In this document: piece by piece, positions 48,069 through 57,699 of the stretch | Position numbering within the stretch: the first letter of the stretch is position 1 | How the letters are laid out: each line of letters starts with the position of its first letter | Source: Pseudomonas sp. ICMP22404 | GTDB taxonomy: Bacteria > Pseudomonadota > Gammaproteobacteria > Pseudomonadales > Pseudomonadaceae | Assembly (NCBI RefSeq): GCF_006227205.1 | Contig: NZ_VCNG01000004.1 | Location: 463,818-527,817 of the forward strand | Direction: 5' to 3' | Length of the DNA stretch: 64,000 nt | The notes under the pieces: model-generated | What the model saw: the letters and a program-made list of their open reading frames with translations, nothing else | The model's database searches: none | Told to the model about the DNA's origin: nothing | Translations under genes and position numbers: made by a program

Positions 48069-51000
48069 TCATTCCCGTGGGTGGTCAGGGGAAGCAAGCG
48101 CCCTCGTCACATGGCTCTCCAATTGTTCGGTGAGCAGATCCATGGCCTGGCGCAGGTCACCCACCGCGTTGGCAAGCGACACGCCGTCGGCGCTTCGGCA
48201 GGCGTTTTCCAGCGCCTCACAGGCAGCGACCAGGCCTTGCGCCTGGATGATCCGCGCACCGCCCTTGATCCGGTGCGCCAGGTCCGCGAGTCCGGATACA
48301 TCGTGTCGGGTGAACATGTCGATGAGTCGCACCTTGTCGCCAGCATTGGCGTTAACCAGTTCGTTCAGCAGCTTTTTGATCGAGACGGTGTCGCCCCCGG
48401 TCAGTTGTTCGAGGCTGGTCAGGTCGAAATTGCCGGTCGACGCAACGGCGCTCTCCTCGTCAGGCGGCGCGCTGAGCGACCCCAGGCGTGCCTGCAGCTC
48501 CTTGAGGCCGATAGGCTTGAACAAGCAGTCGTCCATTCCGGCGTCGATGCAGCGATCCTTTTCCTCGGGCTGGGCATTGGCCGTGAACCCAAGGATCACC
48601 CCCCGCGACAGCCCTTGGGCCCGCTCTTCGTCGCGAATGGTACGAGCCAGTTCATAGCCGCTCATCAATGGCATGTTGCAGTCGGTGATCACCGCATCGA
48701 AATGTGCCGCGCGCCAGGCCTGCAATCCCTGCACACCGTCCCCGGCCTCCTGGACCCGGTGCCCCAGGTAGCTCAGCTGTCGGGACAACAGCAGGCGATT
48801 GGCCGGATGGTCATCGATCACCAGGACGTCCAGGGCCTGGGCCGGCACCGGCGCCTCGACCTCGGCCGCTGGTGCTTGTGCTTGCACCTGGGCGTCGAGC
48901 ACGGGCAGGCGCAGCAGGATCTCGATCTGCGTGCCCGCCCCTGGCACACTGCTCAACGCCAGGGTGCCACCCATCATTTCGCACAGGGTGCGGCTGATCA
49001 CCAGCCCCAGCCCGGAACCGCTTCGCGCGGACTGGCGATTATTGTCGGCTTGGATGAAGGGGCTGAACAGGCGTTGCTGGTCCTGCAGGGAAATCCCGCT
49101 GCCGGTGTCTTCGACCCGCAGGCGAATGCCCAGGCGGTTGTCGTCAGGGCCCGGGACAGCTTGCGCGCTCAGGCGTACCTGGCCTTGATCGGTGAATTTG
49201 ATCGCGTTGCTCAGCAGGTTCGACACGATCTGCTTGAAGCGCAAGGGATCGATCAGGACATCCTTATCAATCGCCGCGTCCAGATCCAGTTGCAGGCTCA
49301 GGTGTTTCTGCCGGGCCAGACCTTCGAACATCCGCGCCACAGACTCGACCAACTGCGCCAGGTTGGCCCGCTCCGGTGCCAGGGACAATCGCCCCGACTC
49401 GATACGAGCAATGTCCAGGATGTCACCGATCAAACCGAGCAACCCCTGGGCCGCGTCGGAAGCGACTTCGATGGCAACCCGGTCCACGATGCCCTGGTCG
49501 GCTTTTTTCAGGGCCAGTTCCAACATGCCGATCAACGCATTCATCGGCGTGCGGATTTCGTGGCTCATGGTCGCCACGAAGGTGGTCTTGGCCCGATTGG
49601 CGTCGTCGGCGCTTTCCTTGGCGACACGTAGCTGCTCCAGCAGCCGACGCAAGTAAACGACCCAGCCCAGGGTCAGCAGCAGCGACAGCGCGGCGATGGT
49701 AAACCCCTGGATGATGGTGGTGCGGTTACGCAGCCAGTAGCTGTCGTCGATCACCACTTCACTGCGCCAGCGATTGGTCAGCTCGTCCATTTCTTCGGGG
49801 GAGATGCTCAGCAGTGCCTTGTCCAGAATCGAATGCAGCTCCAGTGCATCCCGCCGGGTCGCCAGGGCCACACGCGCCGGCAAGGTGCCCACGGTGCTGG
49901 TGATCTGCAGCCTGTCACGGTACTGCCGCGAAATCAGGTAACGGGCGCTGATCAGCGAATTGACCGCGCCGTCCACCGTGCCGGCGGCGACCATGGCCAT
50001 GACATCGGCGGTGTCTTGCGCCGGAACCCACTGCACGCGGGGGTACTGCTCCAGCAGGTACTCACGCAACACATTGCTCCGCGCCAGCGCCAGTCGCTTG
50101 TCGTCCATCTGGTCCAGGGTCAGAGGGACCTTGGCCTGGCGCGGCGTCACCAACACGAATGGCGTGCTCAGGTACGGTCGGGTAAAGCGCAAGGCATCCT
50201 CGAACTCAGGGGTCACCGGCGCCGCCGCCAGGACATCGGCCTGGCCGCTCCTGACCTGCTCGATCAGGCCATCAAGCGAACTGCCCCGCTGGAGGTTGAA
50301 CTTCAGGCCGGTACGCAAGCTGATCCTGGCCAGCACATCGGCGCTGATACCGCGAACATGGTCCTGGTCATCGACGAACGTCAGCGGCGGGAAATGTTCG
50401 TTGACGGCCACCGTGATCCGCGGATGCGCATCCAGCCAACGCTGTTCATTGACGCTGAAATGCAGCGCCTGCTGCCCCGGCATGCTGGCGCCACCAGCAC
50501 TCCAGCGCCGCAGGATGCTCATGCGTTCACCGGTAGGGATTGCTTGCAGGGCGGCATCGACGATGCGCAACAAGCGCGGATTGTCACGTTTGATCGCGAA
50601 GGCGAACGGCTGCACCTCCATGCGGGAAAAATCCGCCAGTTGGATATTGTTCAGGTAGTTCTTGCTGATCAGGTAGTTGGCACTGATCGAATCCCCCAGG
50701 TAGGCATCGGCCTGACCGAACGCCACTGCGCCAATGGCACTCAAGGTCGAGGGATACAACTGCAAGGTGGCATCGGGATAGAACGCCTCGACCTTGGCCG
50801 GCGGCAAATAGTGGTACAGCATCGCCAACCGTTTGCCCGCCAGGTCCGGGGGCAAGTCCTGGCTGTCATCAATGCGCGCCACGAGGGTGGGCAAGTCATC
50901 GGCGTACGCCTGGGACATGATCAATTCCGGGTCATCGGCTTCGAAGCCGTTGGCGGTACCCAGCAAGTCGATCTCACCGCTGTGCAGCGCCTGGAGCGAT

Positions 51001-51326
51001 TCGGTACGGGACGGGTACCGCCGCACTTGCACCTCGACCTGCAGCAACTGCCCGAGCAACTGGACATAGTCGGCGGTCAGCCCCTCATAATCGTTGCCAT
51101 TACCGGTGATGCTGAACGGTGAGTAATCTGGTGCCGAGGCGCCGACCCACAACCTGCCCTTCTGCCGTAACCAGACCCGGTCGGCCTCATCCAGGGACAC
51201 TGAATAGTCATCCACATGGGAGCGCCCGAGCACGTGCAGCGATTCGGGGGCTGCGCCAACCTGTGGCGCCACACTCAATGAGCCCAGCAACAGCGCCACC
51301 AGGCCCGTGCGTAGAAGCAGCATCAT
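48069..51326 (-). CDS. BvgS-like hybrid sensor kinase (two Venus-flytrap domains, HisKA, REC, HPt)
   Basis: A 1085-residue unorthodox kinase. A signal peptide is followed by two periplasmic SBP_bac_3-type domains at about 55-280 and 300-525, one membrane helix at about 540-560, HisKA with MSHEIRTP (His589), an ATPase domain ([28 protein letters not shown]), a receiver with [10 protein letters not shown] (Asp882), and an HPt domain with AHRIKGG (His1018). This is the EvgS/BvgS architecture of the Roc-type systems. The downstream pseudo-receiver and NarL-type regulator are its probable partners. The ribosome binding site is weak; ATGATG at the start makes the first codon ambiguous. Confidence 0.95.
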   Translation of the reverse strand: MMLLLRTGLVALLLGSLSVAPQVGAAPESLHVLGRSHVDDYSVSLDEADRVWLRQKGRLWVGASAPDYSPFSITGNGNDYEGLTADYVQLLGQLLQVEVQVRRYPSRTESLQALHSGEIDLLGTANGFEADDPELIMSQAYADDLPTLVARIDDSQDLPPDLAGKRLAMLYHYLPPAKVEAFYPDATLQLYPSTLSAIGAVAFGQADAYLGDSISANYLISKNYLNNIQLADFSRMEVQPFAFAIKRDNPRLLRIVDAALQAIPTGERMSILRRWSAGGASMPGQQALHFSVNEQRWLDAHPRITVAVNEHFPPLTFVDDQDHVRGISADVLARISLRTGLKFNLQRGSSLDGLIEQVRSGQADVLAAAPVTPEFEDALRFTRPYLSTPFVLVTPRQAKVPLTLDQMDDKRLALARSNVLREYLLEQYPRVQWVPAQDTADVMAMVAAGTVDGAVNSLISARYLISRQYRDRLQITSTVGTLPARVALATRRDALELHSILDKALLSISPEEMDELTNRWRSEVVIDDSYWLRNRTTIIQGFTIAALSLLLTLGWVVYLRRLLEQLRVAKESADDANRAKTTFVATMSHEIRTPMNALIGMLELALKKADQGIVDRVAIEVASDAAQGLLGLIGDILDIARIESGRLSLAPERANLAQLVESVARMFEGLARQKHLSLQLDLDAAIDKDVLIDPLRFKQIVSNLLSNAIKFTDQGQVRLSAQAVPGPDDNRLGIRLRVEDTGSGISLQDQQRLFSPFIQADNNRQSARSGSGLGLVISRTLCEMMGGTLALSSVPGAGTQIEILLRLPVLDAQVQAQAPAAEVEAPVPAQALDVLVIDDHPANRLLLSRQLSYLGHRVQEAGDGVQGLQAWRAAHFDAVITDCNMPLMSGYELARTIRDEERAQGLSRGVILGFTANAQPEEKDRCIDAGMDDCLFKPIGLKELQARLGSLSAPPDEESAVASTGNFDLTSLEQLTGGDTVSIKKLLNELVNANAGDKVRLIDMFTRHDVSGLADLAHRIKGGARIIQAQGLVAACEALENACRSADGVSLANAVGDLRQAMDLLTEQLESHVTRALASPDHPRE

Positions 51327-51430
51327 CTCAATCAGGTTTTTCGCCTGGCGAAGTCGGCCCCGACACCTATTGTTTTCATATCGGGTCAGGGGAAGCGGCT
51401 GATAGGTTCAGACCCGCGTTCGGTTCCCGG

Positions 51431-51733
51431 TCAGGTCGGCGCCGGAATCTTGCTCGCTGCGATGGCGAGGTCAATCAACGCCTGCCTGTCATCGGCGTCC
51501 ACATCGTGATCACCATCGATATCGCCATGCGCCGAAACCTTGTCGAACGGCCCTCCTGGCGTCGTCCTGAAGACACGCACGCTGTAGGACGAGATGATCG
51601 AGTCGCGGAACTCGTTGTCAGGGTCGTCATCGACGAAGCCAACCATACGCGTCACGAAATCGATCTCTACCGCACGGTAGATCTGGCCGGTTTTCTCGGT
51701 CAATGTAATCAGGATGCCCTTGCTGGTTTCCAT
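51431..51733 (-). CDS. Small protein with a dockerin-like EF-hand repeat
   Basis: A 100-residue protein. The N-terminal part has mixed strands (METSKGILITLTEKTGQIYR). The C-terminus reads GDIDGDHDVDADDRQALIDL and then AIAA, matching the calcium-binding loop and helix of a single dockerin-type repeat. No signal peptide is visible. AAAGGAGT precedes the ATG. It lies upstream of the BvgS-like gene on the same strand with about 100 bp between, so it may be an accessory to it or independent. Function unknown. Confidence 0.75.
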   Translation of the reverse strand: METSKGILITLTEKTGQIYRAVEIDFVTRMVGFVDDDPDNEFRDSIISSYSVRVFRTTPGGPFDKVSAHGDIDGDHDVDADDRQALIDLAIAASKIPAPT

Positions 51734-51899
51734 TCAATGACTCCTTTACGGATGCCCTTATGTCATTGAGCAATGTATTCCGGGTCAACCGGCCTGTCTG
51801 CTGTAAGAACTAACAGGTGCGCGCCTCATCCCCCTTGGCCTTTATACTGCCGCGACCCGATTCGATCCGCCGCCCTTCGATCCGACAAAGGAGAACGCC

Positions 51900-52682
51900 A
51901 TGAGCTGGTCCGCCCGGCAATACGTCACGTTTGAACAGGAACGCACCCGCCCTGCCCGGGACCTGCTGGCCGCCATTCCTCCTTTGGAAGCGCGCTCGGT
52001 GATCGACCTGGGTTGCGGCCCCGGCAACTCCACGGAACTGTTGGTGGAGCATTTCAACGGGGCAACGGTGCGCGGTCTGGACAGTTCCGGCGACATGGTC
52101 GACGCCGCTCGCCAGCGCCTGCCCGCCGTGGCGTTCGACATCGCCGATATCGGCCAATGGGACGAGCCCGGGCCATTCGATGTGATCTTCGCCAACGCCG
52201 TGCTGCAATGGCTGCCCGACCACGCCAGCCTGCTGCCGTCGCTGGTGAACAAACTCGCGCCGGGCGGCACCTTGGCGATCCAGATGCCCGACACGCTCCA
52301 TCAGCCGTCCCACCGCTTGATGCGCGATATTGCCGCCAGCGGTCCCTGGGCCCACCTATTGGCCGGGGCGGCCGATACCCGCACGGAAGTCGCCGACGCC
52401 AGCACGTATTATTCGATCCTGAAGCCCCATTGCAGCCGCGTCGATGTGTGGCGCACCACCTACCATCACCCATTGGCCGGCGGCGCTGCGGGTGTGGTGG
52501 AGTGGTTCAAGGGCAGCGGTTTGCGGCCGTTTCTCGACCCATTGGACGAGGGGCAGCGTGCGCAGTACCTGGAGCAGTACCTCCGCGCCATCGAACAGGC
52601 CTACCCGGCCCTGGACGATGGTACGGTGCTGCTACCGTTTCCACGGGTGTTCATGGTTGCGACGCGCGAGGAAGCCGCGTAG
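51900..52682 (+). CDS. tam: Trans-aconitate 2-methyltransferase
   Basis: A 260-residue SAM-dependent methyltransferase that detoxifies trans-aconitate, an inhibitor of aconitase. SAM motif I is VIDLGCGPGNSTELL. The start SWSARQYVTFEQERTRPARD is strongly Tam-like, and the segment FANAVLQWLPDH plus GGTLAIQMPD is typical, as is the WRTTYHHPL region. AAAGGAGAA precedes the ATG. It stands alone on the plus strand. Confidence 0.92.
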   Translation: MSWSARQYVTFEQERTRPARDLLAAIPPLEARSVIDLGCGPGNSTELLVEHFNGATVRGLDSSGDMVDAARQRLPAVAFDIADIGQWDEPGPFDVIFANAVLQWLPDHASLLPSLVNKLAPGGTLAIQMPDTLHQPSHRLMRDIAASGPWAHLLAGAADTRTEVADASTYYSILKPHCSRVDVWRTTYHHPLAGGAAGVVEWFKGSGLRPFLDPLDEGQRAQYLEQYLRAIEQAYPALDDGTVLLPFPRVFMVATREEAA

Positions 52683-52783
52683 GGGGCAAGCCCGGAGGAA
52701 CATGAAGACCGCCTCCCCCAACTGAACTCTGCAGGCCCCGCGCCAGTCAGCAGGTAAGGCCCTCAGTCCAAGGTGCTAAACCG

Positions 52784-53584
52784 ATGCAGATTTCCCTCGC
52801 GCAACAAGTTGCCCTCGTCACCGGCGCCAGCTCCGGCATCGGCGCGGGCTCGGCCAGGGCTCTGGCCGCCGCCGGTGCCGCCGTGGTGCTCAATTACCAT
52901 TCCAACGCGGCCCCGGCCGAAGCGCTGGCCCGCGAGATCAATGAGAACGGCGGACGCGCCATCGCCCTCGGCGCCGATGTGTCCCAGGAACCAGAGGTCG
53001 AGCGGCTGTTCACCCAGACTCTGGAGGCTTTCGGTACGCTGGACATCCTGGTCGCCAACTCCGGCCTGCAAAAAGACGCCGCCGCCGTCGACATGAGCCT
53101 GGACGACTGGAATACCGTGATCGGCGTCAACCTCACCGGCCAGTTCCTCTGCGCCCGCGCCGCGCTGCGGATCTTCAACCGCCAGGGCATTCGCCAGGGC
53201 GTTTCCCGGGCAGCCGGAAAAATCATCCACATGAGTTCGGTCCACCAGCGCATCCCCTGGGCAGGGCACGTCAACTACGCGGCGTCCAAGGGCGGCATCG
53301 ACCTGTTGATGCAGAGCCTGGCCCAGGAAACCAGTCACCAGCGCATCCGCATCAACAGCATCGCCCCTGGCGCCATCCGCACCGCCATCAACCGTGAGGT
53401 CACCGAAGACGAACAGGGGCAAAAGCTGCTGGAGCTGATTCCTTACGGGCGCATTGGCGACGTCGAGGATGTTGCCAACGCAGTGGTCTGGCTGGCGTCG
53501 GACCTTTCCGATTATGTGGTAGGCACCACGCTGTTCATCGATGGCGGGATGAGCCTTTATCCGGGGTTTCGCGACAATGGCTGA
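52784..53584 (+). CDS. SDR family oxidoreductase (glucose 1-dehydrogenase-like)
   Basis: A 266-residue short-chain dehydrogenase. The cofactor motif TGASSGIG (14-21) and NSG, the catalytic Ser in HMSSVHQ and the Tyr/Lys in YAASKGG are present, and INSIAPGAIRT is typical. Best resemblance is to bacterial glucose 1-dehydrogenases, which oxidise glucose with NAD(P)+. Its final 8 bp overlap the start of the GH15 gene, so the two are translationally coupled. The exact substrate is inferred from the neighbour and the subfamily look only. Confidence 0.88.
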   Translation: MQISLAQQVALVTGASSGIGAGSARALAAAGAAVVLNYHSNAAPAEALAREINENGGRAIALGADVSQEPEVERLFTQTLEAFGTLDILVANSGLQKDAAAVDMSLDDWNTVIGVNLTGQFLCARAALRIFNRQGIRQGVSRAAGKIIHMSSVHQRIPWAGHVNYAASKGGIDLLMQSLAQETSHQRIRINSIAPGAIRTAINREVTEDEQGQKLLELIPYGRIGDVEDVANAVVWLASDLSDYVVGTTLFIDGGMSLYPGFRDNG

Positions 53585-55400
53585 CCATGACGAACCACAG
53601 AGCCCCATTGAAAACCATGGCATCATCGGCGACATGCGCAGTGCCGCGCTGGTCAACGACCGGGGAAGCGTCGACTTTTTCTGCTGGCCGGAATTCGACA
53701 GCCCCTCGATCTTCTGTTCATTGCTGGACACCCCGCAGGCGGGCATTTTCCAGATCTGCCCCGACCTGCCGGACGCCCGGCGCCAGCAGATCTACCTGCC
53801 CGATACCAACGTGCTGCAAACCCGCTGGCTGAGCGACGGCGTGGTGGTGGAAATCACCGACCTGTTGCCCATCGGCGACACCGAGGATGACTTGCCGGTG
53901 CTGATGCGCAAGGTGCACATGGCGGTCGGCCACGCGACGTTTCGCATGCGCTGCGCGGTGCGCCATGACTACGCCCGGGCGACCACCACCGCGCATCTGG
54001 AAGGCGCCCACGTGTGCTTCAAGGCGCAGGGGCAACCGAGCCTGCGCCTGCGTTCAGACCAGGCCATGACCCTGGACGGCAACGCGGCGGTGGCCGAATT
54101 CACCCTGCCGGAAGGCCAGAGTGCCGAGTTCCTGTTGGGCGGCATCGACGACCCCAGGCTTCAGGACAATGTCAGCGCGATATGCCTGGAACGCACCTTG
54201 GCGTTCTGGCGCGGCTGGATCGGCCAGTCCAATTACCGGGGCCGCTGGCGGGAAACAGTCAACCGTTCCGCCCTCGCGCTGAAGCTGCTGACCTCGCGCA
54301 AACACGGCGCCATCCTGGCCGCCGCCACCTTCGGCCTGCCGGAAACACGCGGCGGCGAGCGCAACTGGGATTACCGCTACACCTGGATCCGCGATGCCTC
54401 GTTCACCGTCTACGCGTTCATGCGCCTGGGCTTCGTCGAAGAGGCCAATGCCTACATGCGCTGGATGCGCGGTCGGGTCAGTGACTGCCACGGGCAACCG
54501 GTCAAACTCAACATCCTGTATGGCCTCGACGGCAGGCAGGAATTGCCGGAAACCGAGCTGTCGCACCTGAGCGGCTTCGGCAACGCACAGCCGGTGCGCA
54601 TCGGCAACCAGGCCTACGAGCAAGTGCAATTGGACATCTACGGCGAGTTGATGGACGCGGTGTACCTGGTCAACAAATACGGCGAAGCCATTTCCCACCA
54701 AGGCTGGAAACATACCGTGGAGGTGATCGACCAGGTGTGCGAAATCTGGCAGGACAAGGACGTGGGAATCTGGGAAATGCGCGGCGATAAACAGGATTTC
54801 CTGCATTCGCGCCTCATGTGCTGGGTGGCGGTCGACCGTGCCATCCGACTCGCTGGCAAACGCTCCCTGCCCGCGCCGTTCAGCCGCTGGGACGAGACTC
54901 GCCAGGCCATCTACAAAGACATCTGGACCCGTTTCTGGAACGAGGAATGCCAGCATTTCGTCCAGCGCCTGGGCAGCACCGCCCTGGATGGCTCGATGCT
55001 GTTGATGCCGCTGGTGCGCTTTGTCAGCGCCCAGGACCCACGCTGGCTGTCCACCCTCGACGCCATCGAAAAGCATCTGGTGCGCGACGGCATGGTGTAC
55101 CGCTACCGCAACGACGATGACCCCATCGATGGCCTCAGCGGCACCGAGGGTTCGTTCGTTGCCTGCTCGTTCTGGTACGTCGAATGCCTGGCCCGTGCCG
55201 GCCGTGTGGAAAAAGCCCAACTGGAATTCGAACAACTGCTGCGCTACGCCAATCCGCTGGGCCTATACGCCGAAGAGTTCGACGGCCACGGTTATCACCT
55301 GGGCAACACACCCCAGGCCCTGAGCCATCTGGCGTTGATCAGCGCGGCGAGTTTCCTGGATCGCAAGTTGAGTGGGGAGAAGAACAACTGGCAGCCGTGA
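53577..55400 (+). CDS. Glycoside hydrolase family 15 protein (glucoamylase/trehalase-like)
   Basis: A 607-residue soluble enzyme. The N-terminal ENHGIIGDMRSAALVNDRGSVDFFCWPEF is the typical super-sandwich start, and the (alpha/alpha)6 catalytic part has RNWDYRYTWIRDASF and later GSFVACSFWYVECLARAGR, with catalytic acids of GH15. Members hydrolyse starch ends or trehalose to glucose. Start at 53577 lies inside the SDR gene. With the SDR it suggests a path from a glucan or trehalose to glucose and then to gluconate, but the activity is inferred. Confidence 0.9.
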   Translation: MADHDEPQSPIENHGIIGDMRSAALVNDRGSVDFFCWPEFDSPSIFCSLLDTPQAGIFQICPDLPDARRQQIYLPDTNVLQTRWLSDGVVVEITDLLPIGDTEDDLPVLMRKVHMAVGHATFRMRCAVRHDYARATTTAHLEGAHVCFKAQGQPSLRLRSDQAMTLDGNAAVAEFTLPEGQSAEFLLGGIDDPRLQDNVSAICLERTLAFWRGWIGQSNYRGRWRETVNRSALALKLLTSRKHGAILAAATFGLPETRGGERNWDYRYTWIRDASFTVYAFMRLGFVEEANAYMRWMRGRVSDCHGQPVKLNILYGLDGRQELPETELSHLSGFGNAQPVRIGNQAYEQVQLDIYGELMDAVYLVNKYGEAISHQGWKHTVEVIDQVCEIWQDKDVGIWEMRGDKQDFLHSRLMCWVAVDRAIRLAGKRSLPAPFSRWDETRQAIYKDIWTRFWNEECQHFVQRLGSTALDGSMLLMPLVRFVSAQDPRWLSTLDAIEKHLVRDGMVYRYRNDDDPIDGLSGTEGSFVACSFWYVECLARAGRVEKAQLEFEQLLRYANPLGLYAEEFDGHGYHLGNTPQALSHLALISAASFLDRKLSGEKNNWQP

Positions 55401-55436
55401 GCCGGGCTGGTGCCACGCTCGAGTGAACACCTCCCT

Positions 55437-55588
55437 GTGGCGAGGGGATTTATCCCCGCTGGGCTGTATCACAGCCCCAAAACTGCCAACCCGCTGTGTC
55501 AGATTGATCGGTTTTGTCTTTTGAGGGGGCTGCTCCGCAGCCCAGCGGGGCGGTGCGACGTTTCGCTAAATCCCCTCGCCACAGAAGC
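55437..55588. repeat. GTGGCGAGGGGAT palindrome cluster
   Basis: GTGGCGAGGGGATTTATCCC at 55437 is mirrored near 55567-55586, around a GGGGCTG-type inner stem (GGGGGCTGCTCCGCAGCCC). Same family as the elements at 14370, 35906 and 59461. It lies between the GH15 and DUF6124-like genes. Confidence 0.8.
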
Positions 55589-55594
55589 GATATG

Positions 55595-55954
55595 TCAGGC
55601 CGCTGGCTCGATGTCATCCAGCGCACGATTGGCCAGCAACGTACCCAACTCAATCAACTGTTGAATACCTAACGCCACATGCCGCCGGGACCCTTCCAGC
55701 TCGAACGCCAGGTCACTGACCATCGCATTGGCCGACGCCAGGGTTTCGCTGAGGCTGGTCAACACCGATTCGGTATTGATGCCCGGAACCACCGAAAAGA
55801 CCTGGCCGTCGTGGGTGTCGGGTTTAGCTTCGGTGGTTGGAGAGAGATGCACGCTCAGCGCACGATCGGCGACCTCACGAAGTTTTCTTGAATCAAGGTT
55901 TGTGTAGGCAGAGAGATTTTCGGCCTTGGGCGGATTGGGGGTAATTTTGACCAC
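55595..55954 (-). CDS. DUF6124-family small protein
   Basis: A 119-residue protein of a family common in pseudomonads. The N-terminus VVKITPNPPKAENLSAYTNL and the segment DSRKLREVADRALSVHLSP are characteristic. It is helical, has no signal peptide, and its function is not known. Initiation is at GTG 55954 with GGAG seven bases upstream; the open frame continues much further but without protein-like content. A hairpin of unknown role lies about 190 bp upstream. Confidence 0.8.
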   Translation of the reverse strand: MVKITPNPPKAENLSAYTNLDSRKLREVADRALSVHLSPTTEAKPDTHDGQVFSVVPGINTESVLTSLSETLASANAMVSDLAFELEGSRRHVALGIQQLIELGTLLANRALDDIEPAA

Positions 55955-56144
55955 TGTGAAACTCCATTCAAATGTGGAGCTCGCCATTTCCGCGACCAAG
56001 CAGAGGGTGGCGAACTGTACGCAGGTTGGTCGACCAGGGAATGGAAACCCGGCAGGGCCCGAAGCCCTCCCACGCACAGCCAGCCATAAAGCAGACAGCC
56101 GCTTGCGCGGCATCGTGCGCCATTCTAAACCCGGACGACCAAGC

Positions 56145-56170
56145 CCGGTCGCTGATTTTGCAGCGACCGG
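56145..56170. repeat. Perfect 10-bp hairpin in a gene-free gap
   Basis: CCGGTCGCTG, ATTTTG and CAGCGACCGG form a perfect stem. No T run follows on either strand, so it is not a normal terminator. It sits in the 436-bp gap between the DUF6124-like gene (55954) and the gene at 56391, and nothing else in that gap was recognised. Confidence 0.7.
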
Positions 56171-56390
56171 CAGAGCCTATCTCCACCGCTTCCTAACCGA
56201 CAACCGCCGCGACTCGTCAGAAATTTCCTGTTCACAGGATTTTTTGTAGGGCCACAGATCCATCAGGGTATTCACCCCATTCATCGCCACGCCCCCTTTC
56301 AAGTTGCCAGCCCTCCAAACCCCTCCTAAGATCGATGCTCTCACGGGTGCAGCGGAGCTGCCCGATAAAAACCCGACTCAAGGATCAGGC

Positions 56391-56768
56391 ATGACCTACG
56401 TGAAACGCACCATCGACACCCCGCCCCGTACCGGCCTGACCCGGGAAGACCTCTGGGAAGGCCAGGACAAGGGCTTGATCAAGTGTTGGGAAATCGGCCG
56501 CGACCGGGCGACGAAATTCCCGGAGCTGGCGCAACGTTGCCTGGCCGGAGAACTGCCGGTGCTGGGCTGGAAAGGCGGGGTCAACCGCAGCCTGAAGAAA
56601 AACGAAAAATTCGGCTGTCTAAAATACCTCGCCCAATGGCAAGGCTTGCGCGGTGAAGACCTGGACATCGACTTGTCCCAGGAACGCACACTGACCTGCA
56701 CCAGCACGAAGATGATCGTGACGTTCACGCCAGATCGGGCCAAATACGTGAATCAGGAACCCGCCTGA
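56391..56768 (+). CDS. Protein of unknown function, 125 residues
   Basis: A basic, soluble-looking protein starting MTYVKRTIDTPPRTGLTRED. Notable stretches are CWEIGRDRATKFPELAQRC and LGWKGGVNRSLKKNEKFG. I recognise no domain and no signal peptide. AAGGATC precedes the ATG at 56391; residues encoded upstream in the open frame were left out. The downstream hydrolase gene starts 28 bp after it on the same strand, so they are probably co-transcribed. Confidence 0.65.
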   Translation: MTYVKRTIDTPPRTGLTREDLWEGQDKGLIKCWEIGRDRATKFPELAQRCLAGELPVLGWKGGVNRSLKKNEKFGCLKYLAQWQGLRGEDLDIDLSQERTLTCTSTKMIVTFTPDRAKYVNQEPA

Positions 56769-56796
56769 GCGCAACCGGGCGCTGCCGGAGGCCGAC

Positions 56797-57699
56797 ATGA
56801 ACCAGGATCCCAAGATCAGTTTCGCAGTAACGCCACTGCTGCGCATCGCCTATGAAGAGCACGGTCCCGCCAGCGGCGAGCCGGTCATTCTGCTGCACGG
56901 CTTTCCTTATGATCCAAGGGCCTTCGACGAAGTCGCGCCGGTCTTGGCCCTGCGTGGCTACCGGGTCATCGTGCCCTACCTGCGCGGCTATGGCCCGACC
57001 CGGTTCAACAACCCGGCGATCATGCGTTCCGGTCAGCAAGCCGCGCTGGCCCAGGACCTGTTGGACCTGATGCATGCACTCAACATCCCCCAGGCAGCGC
57101 TATGCGGCTACGACTGGGGCGGCCGAGCGGCGTGCATTGTGGCGGCGCTGTGGCCCGAGCGCGTGCGCTGCCTGGTCACCGGCGATGGCTACAACCTGCA
57201 GGATATTCCCCGGTCAACCCAACCGCTGGATCCGCAGACGGAACATCGCTTGTGGTACCAGTATTATTTCCATACCGCCCGGGGCGTGGAAGGCCTGAGG
57301 CAGAACCGACGTGAGTTGTGTGAGTGGCTCTGGCGCCTGTGGTCACCGACCTGGAAGCGCGGCGCAGAGCTGTATCCACTCAGCGCGCCCTCTTTCGACA
57401 ACCCGGACTTCGTCGATGTGGTGATTCATTCCTACCGCCATCGGTTCCTGTACGCGCCGGGGGATCCGACCCTTGAATGGATGGAGGAACAGCTCACGGC
57501 GCAACCGGACATCAGCGTGCCCAGCATTTCCCTGTGCGGAGCCGACGACGGCGTGGGACCAGCCCCTGAACAGGATGAAGACGCCAGGCACTTCAGCGGT
57601 CCGTACGAGCGTCGAGTGCTGAGCGGCGTGGGTCACAACATTCCCCAAGAGGCCCCCGAGGCCACGATCAAGGCACTGCTGGATCTGCTTGAAGGCTGA
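56797..57699 (+). CDS. Alpha/beta hydrolase of epoxide hydrolase type
   Basis: A 300-residue hydrolase. LLHGFPYDPRAF is the oxyanion loop and CGYDWGGRAA gives Asp106 as the nucleophile, as in epoxide hydrolases. The acid is likely in CGADDGVG and the His in GVGHNIPQE. GGAGG precedes the ATG. The 3' end overlaps the GlxA-like regulator gene by 32 bp in convergent orientation. The substrate is unknown. Confidence 0.87.
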   Translation: MNQDPKISFAVTPLLRIAYEEHGPASGEPVILLHGFPYDPRAFDEVAPVLALRGYRVIVPYLRGYGPTRFNNPAIMRSGQQAALAQDLLDLMHALNIPQAALCGYDWGGRAACIVAALWPERVRCLVTGDGYNLQDIPRSTQPLDPQTEHRLWYQYYFHTARGVEGLRQNRRELCEWLWRLWSPTWKRGAELYPLSAPSFDNPDFVDVVIHSYRHRFLYAPGDPTLEWMEEQLTAQPDISVPSISLCGADDGVGPAPEQDEDARHFSGPYERRVLSGVGHNIPQEAPEATIKALLDLLEG

